NCBI RefSeq assembly: GCF_003696315.1
Contig: NZ_RFFN01000003.1
Coordinates: 62,001 to 126,000 of the forward strand
Direction of reading: 5' to 3'
DNA: 64,000 bases
DNA from: Pseudomonas songnenensis
GTDB lineage: Bacteria; Pseudomonadota; Gammaproteobacteria; Pseudomonadales; Pseudomonadaceae
The notes under the pieces were generated by a model. It searched no databases and was not told where the DNA came from. It worked only from the letters and a program-made list of their open reading frames with translations. The position numbers and the translations under genes were made by a program. Positions 60,941 through 64,000 of this stretch are shown piece after piece (position 1 is the stretch's first letter; every line of letters begins with the position of its first letter).

Positions 60941-61875
60941 TCGTGGCCAGCCTCACCGTAAACCGCCTGGAGGATCTGTTCGGCGCCCTGGGCCAGCAGC
61001 GCCTCGGCGACCTGTACGCCCAGCGCCTCGGCATCGGCGGCCGGCGCACGGCCCTCGGCGCGCAGCAGCAAGGTACCGTCCGGCTGCCCGACCAGCCCGC
61101 GCAACCACAGCTGTTCGCCTTCGAGCACCGCGTAACAGGCGATCGGCACCTGGCAACCGCCGTTCAGACGCTTGTTCAAGGCACGCTCGGCGACGACACG
61201 GGTCGCGGTCGGCGCGTGGTTCAGGCATTCCAGCAGCGCATGCAGTTCGCTGTCGGCGGTACGGCACTCGATACCGACAGCGCCCTGACCGCCAGCCGGC
61301 AGGCTCTCGTCGACGCCAATGCTGGAGCGGATGCGCTCACCGAAGCCAAGGCGGATCAACCCGGCGGCGGCCAGGATGATGGCGTCATACTCGCCAGCAT
61401 CGAGCTTGGCCAGTCGGGTGTTGACGTTGCCGCGCAGGAACTGGATTTTCAGGTCCGGCCGACGCGCCAGCAGCTGGGCCTGGCGGCGCAGCGACGAGGT
61501 GCCGACCACGCTGCCGGGCGGCAGCGCATCGAGGCTGTCGTAGTGATTGGAGACGAACGCATCACGCGGGTCTTCGCGTTCGCAGATGCAGTACAGGCCC
61601 AGCCCTTCGGGAAACTCCATCGGCACGTCTTTCATGGAGTGCACGGCGATATCCGCTTCGTTCTCCATCAGCGCGGTTTCCAGCTCCTTGACGAACAGGC
61701 CCTTTCCGCCGATTTTCGCCAGCGGCGCGTCGAGCAGCTTGTCGCCGCGGCTGACCATCGGCACCAGGCTGACCTTCAGCCCCGGGTGCGACGCCTCCAG
61801 GCGCGCCTTGACGTATTCGGCCTGCCACAGGGCCAGGGCACTCTTGCGGGTGGCGATGCGAATTTCGCGAGACAT
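60937..61875 (-). CDS. hemC: Hydroxymethylbilane synthase (porphobilinogen deaminase)
   Basis: 312 aa from ATG 61875 ([19 protein letters not shown]). The dipyrromethane cofactor Cys lies in [12 protein letters not shown], and the catalytic Asp in [11 protein letters not shown]. It polymerises four porphobilinogens. It is first gene of the hemCDXY operon, 166 nt after algR on the same strand; the spacer must hold its promoter. The link between algR and hemC is conserved in Pseudomonas. Confidence 0.97.
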   Translation of the reverse strand: MSREIRIATRKSALALWQAEYVKARLEASHPGLKVSLVPMVSRGDKLLDAPLAKIGGKGLFVKELETALMENEADIAVHSMKDVPMEFPEGLGLYCICEREDPRDAFVSNHYDSLDALPPGSVVGTSSLRRQAQLLARRPDLKIQFLRGNVNTRLAKLDAGEYDAIILAAAGLIRLGFGERIRSSIGVDESLPAGGQGAVGIECRTADSELHALLECLNHAPTATRVVAERALNKRLNGGCQVPIACYAVLEGEQLWLRGLVGQPDGTLLLRAEGRAPAADAEALGVQVAEALLAQGAEQILQAVYGEAGHE

Positions 61876-62041
61876 GGGCAATTCCAGAACAGTGAATTGC
61901 CGGCGATGATAACAGGCCGCGCAACCAGCCTGGGTTGGCCGGAATCAAGTAAAGAGCGGGTATGACGGTGCGCCGATTCCCCAGCCGCGGGCTCGCCAGC
62001 CGCGACAGCCGGCAAGCACCGACGCCGCGGACGGCGCTGCG

Positions 62042-62788
62042 TCAGAGGTTCTGCATCAGCTTGCGCACACCGGCTACATGCCGCCGGCTCACGGTCAGCG
62101 CCTCGCCCTCGAGCCCCTTGAGGAACAGCTGGAAATGCCCGAGCGGCGTGCGCTGCAGACGCTCGATGCGATCACGGAACACCAGCGCGTTGCGGTGGAT
62201 ACGCACGAAGCGTTCGCCGAACTCGTCTTCCAGGGACTTCAACGGCTCGTCCAGCAGCACCTCGCCGCCGATGTGGCGCAGCGTGACGTACTTGTGGTCG
62301 GCGATGAAGTAGATCACGTGATCCAGCGGGATCAGCTCGATGCCCTTGCGGGTACGCGCGCTGATATGGCTGCGCGGCCCGGCGCCGGAAACCGCCGCCG
62401 GACGGGTCAAGGCGGCGAGCTGAACGCGATTCGGCCGCTCCGCTTTTTTCAGCGCCTCGGTCAGGTGTTCCGGGCGTACCGGTTTGACCAGGTAGCCAAC
62501 CGCGCTGACCTGGAACGCCTCCAAGGCGAATTCATCATGGGCAGTACAAAAAATCACCGCTGGCGGCGCATCCGTCTCACAGAGTTTGGCGGCAACCTGC
62601 AGGCCATCGAGCCCGGGCATGCGGATATCCAGCAGCACGACATCAGGGCGCAGTTCCTCGATCAGCGTCAATGCTTCTTCGCCATTGCTGGCAGCAGGCT
62701 CGAGGACACGATAGCCGTCGAGGTCACCTACCAGTCGGCTGAGGCGCTCGCGGGCTAGAGGTTCGTCATCGACAATCAGGACATTCAT
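62042..62788 (-). CDS. algR: AlgR, LytTR-type response regulator
   Basis: 248 aa from ATG 62788. The receiver domain has Asp7/Asp8, phosphorylated Asp54 (VVLLDIRMPGLDG) and the conserved Lys in YLVKPVRP. The C-terminal LytTR DNA-binding domain begins near residue 140 (ELIPLDHVIYFIADHKYVTL). In P. aeruginosa it controls alginate, twitching motility (fimU-pilE operon) and virulence genes. It is translated after algZ with a 4 nt overlap. Type IV pilus genes at 24-29 kb are a possible link. Confidence 0.96.
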   Translation of the reverse strand: MNVLIVDDEPLARERLSRLVGDLDGYRVLEPAASNGEEALTLIEELRPDVVLLDIRMPGLDGLQVAAKLCETDAPPAVIFCTAHDEFALEAFQVSAVGYLVKPVRPEHLTEALKKAERPNRVQLAALTRPAAVSGAGPRSHISARTRKGIELIPLDHVIYFIADHKYVTLRHIGGEVLLDEPLKSLEDEFGERFVRIHRNALVFRDRIERLQRTPLGHFQLFLKGLEGEALTVSRRHVAGVRKLMQNL

Positions 62789-63843
62789 ATAGATCTGGCT
62801 TCCTGCGTTTGTCTCGCACATGGATAGCGTAGACATGTGTAATGGCGGCCTTCACGGCGCTCCACGCTGAGACTCGCTAGCGGACCGAAAAGTGCCGCTA
62901 ATCGTGCGTCGATGTTCTGCAGCCCCTGACGCGTACCGCGTGAAGCCAGCGCTTGAGCGGTTTCGTCGAACGGGTTGCTGACCACCAACTGAAACATGCC
63001 GTCGGCATATTCGGCGGTTACGCTGACCACTCCTCCCTCGATACGTGGCTGAATGCCATAGACCAACGCGTTCTCCAGCAGTGGCTGCAACGTGAGTTGC
63101 GGAATCGGCAGGTCGTCCGGTACGCCGTCGATATGCCAGTCCATCTGCAGCCGGTCGCCCAGCCTGTACTGCTCGATCGACAGGTAGCGCTGCGACAGCT
63201 CCAGCTCATCGCGCCAGGCCACCAGCGTACCGGGGCGAGCCAGGCTCGCACGGAACAGGTCGGACAGATCCAGCACCGCCTGCTCGGCCTTGGCGGGGTC
63301 GCTGGCAACCAGTGCGGCGATGCTGTTGAGGCTGTTGAACAGGAAATGCGGGCGGATACGTGCCTGCAGCGATTCGATCCGCGCACGCAACTCCGCCTGC
63401 TCCTGACGCCGCCATTGGCTCTGCAGATAGAAATAGCGTAGCAGCAGCCCTGACATGATCAGGCTGATCAGCGCATGGCGCAGGTAGAGGTTGACCTCGC
63501 CGTCGCGAGAGAGCGGGCCGCCGAGCTGATAGATATCGGCCACCGCGGTGCAGGCCAGGGTCAGCCCAACCACCAGCGCGCAGCAGGCAAGCCCCGCGAA
63601 TGCCGCCCGGAGCCGGGCCAGCAGAGGCCGCAGCAGGCACATGGTGCCGGCCGACAGCAGCACGATCCACTGCACGAACAGCGAGGTCAGCGCCAGGCGC
63701 ATCCAGTTGAAGCCCGGCTGCATAGGCTCGGCCAGCACCAGCACGAACACCAGCAATTCGGCGAGCAGGACGAGACCGAGCAGGGCCTCGGGCTGGCACA
63801 GCTCGGGTACGAAGAAGTCGTCGGTTAGGGCGGTGGATTTCAC
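62785..63843 (-). CDS. algZ: AlgZ (FimS), LytS-type sensor histidine kinase
   Basis: 352 aa from GTG 63843 (then KSTALTDDFFVPELCQP); the open frame extends to 63963 but that part has no family match and the GTG gives the expected length. There are four to six membrane helices (about residues 20-135), then a His_kinase domain with phospho-acceptor His166 in RPHFLFNSLNSIAAL and an N-box LQPLLENALVYG. The C-terminal ATPase part is short, as in this family. It is the partner of AlgR. Confidence 0.9.
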   Translation of the reverse strand: MKSTALTDDFFVPELCQPEALLGLVLLAELLVFVLVLAEPMQPGFNWMRLALTSLFVQWIVLLSAGTMCLLRPLLARLRAAFAGLACCALVVGLTLACTAVADIYQLGGPLSRDGEVNLYLRHALISLIMSGLLLRYFYLQSQWRRQEQAELRARIESLQARIRPHFLFNSLNSIAALVASDPAKAEQAVLDLSDLFRASLARPGTLVAWRDELELSQRYLSIEQYRLGDRLQMDWHIDGVPDDLPIPQLTLQPLLENALVYGIQPRIEGGVVSVTAEYADGMFQLVVSNPFDETAQALASRGTRQGLQNIDARLAALFGPLASLSVERREGRHYTCLRYPCARQTQEARSI

Positions 63844-64000
63844 ACGATTCGGCCTGATGGGTATCCGGAGGGCGAGTTTCCTTGGCCGCCCCGGCAACGG
63901 CAAGACGATCGCTCGTCGCCATGCTGGGATTAGTCGGGATTTGCCAGCCAGCTCACCCTTCACGCCGAGGTTCCGAGGTGCCCGATCGCAGCGCCATCCC
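63844..64000. other. Right edge, upstream of algZ
   Basis: 157 nt between the algZ start and the window end, GC-rich, with no complete gene. In other Pseudomonas genomes argH starts just beyond, on the plus strand, so promoters for both are expected here; none is clear enough to call. Confidence 0.4.

Overview
The window is a GC-rich chromosomal segment from a gammaproteobacterium of the Pseudomonas group. The evidence is the gene set and order: gltD-gltB-damX-like-aroB-aroK-pilQPONM/ponA, priA-argS, rho-trxA-ppx/ppk-hemB, and algP-algQ-dsbB-hemYXDC-algR-algZ. Short overlapping cistrons, SPOR proteins and a C-terminally repetitive AlgP agree. A Pseudomonas stutzeri-like (Stutzerimonas) host is plausible but not proven. 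No rRNA, tRNA, IS element, prophage or CRISPR array was seen.

Region 1 (1-11462) is the most distinctive part: the 3' portion of an aryl polyene (APE) pigment cluster, cut by the left edge. Eleven plus-strand genes run with 4-14 nt overlaps or almost no gaps: acyltransferase (partial), MIO aromatic amino acid ammonia-lyase, thioesterase, LolA-like carrier, MMPL exporter, flavin-dependent halogenase-like protein, DUF3261 lipoprotein, ketosynthase, dehydratase, ketoreductase and second ketosynthase. Two small proteins of unknown role follow. The inferred scheme is: the ammonia-lyase makes an aryl acrylate starter, the KS/KR/DH set extends it into a polyene, and LolA/MMPL/lipoprotein move the product to the outer membrane. 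A divergent LysR/MFS pair (11.5-13.8 kb) separates this cluster from the core genome.

Region 2 (13.9-39.5 kb) is core: hemE, glutamate synthase (gltD, gltB), an AAA/SPOR protein, aroB, aroK, the type IV pilus alignment operon pilMNOPQ, divergent ponA (PBP1A), malic enzyme, a nuclease, rpmE, priA, argS and an FtsN-like SPOR protein. The pil part is visibly less GC-rich than its flanks.

Region 3 (39.5-64 kb) is also core: a 2Fe-2S flavin reductase next to ubiD, rho, trxA, ppx/ppk, hemB, elbB, then thioesterase, DUF188, LysE, TerC, MscS and YheS genes, a TIGR02444 protein overlapping algP tail to tail, algQ, dsbB, the hemCDXY operon and the algZ-algR two-component system. From memory of P. aeruginosa PAO1, regions 2 and 3 are far apart there (about PA5034-5052 and PA5236-5262), so the junction near 39.5 kb is a possible rearrangement point. 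Most gene ends are marked by clear bidirectional hairpin terminators.
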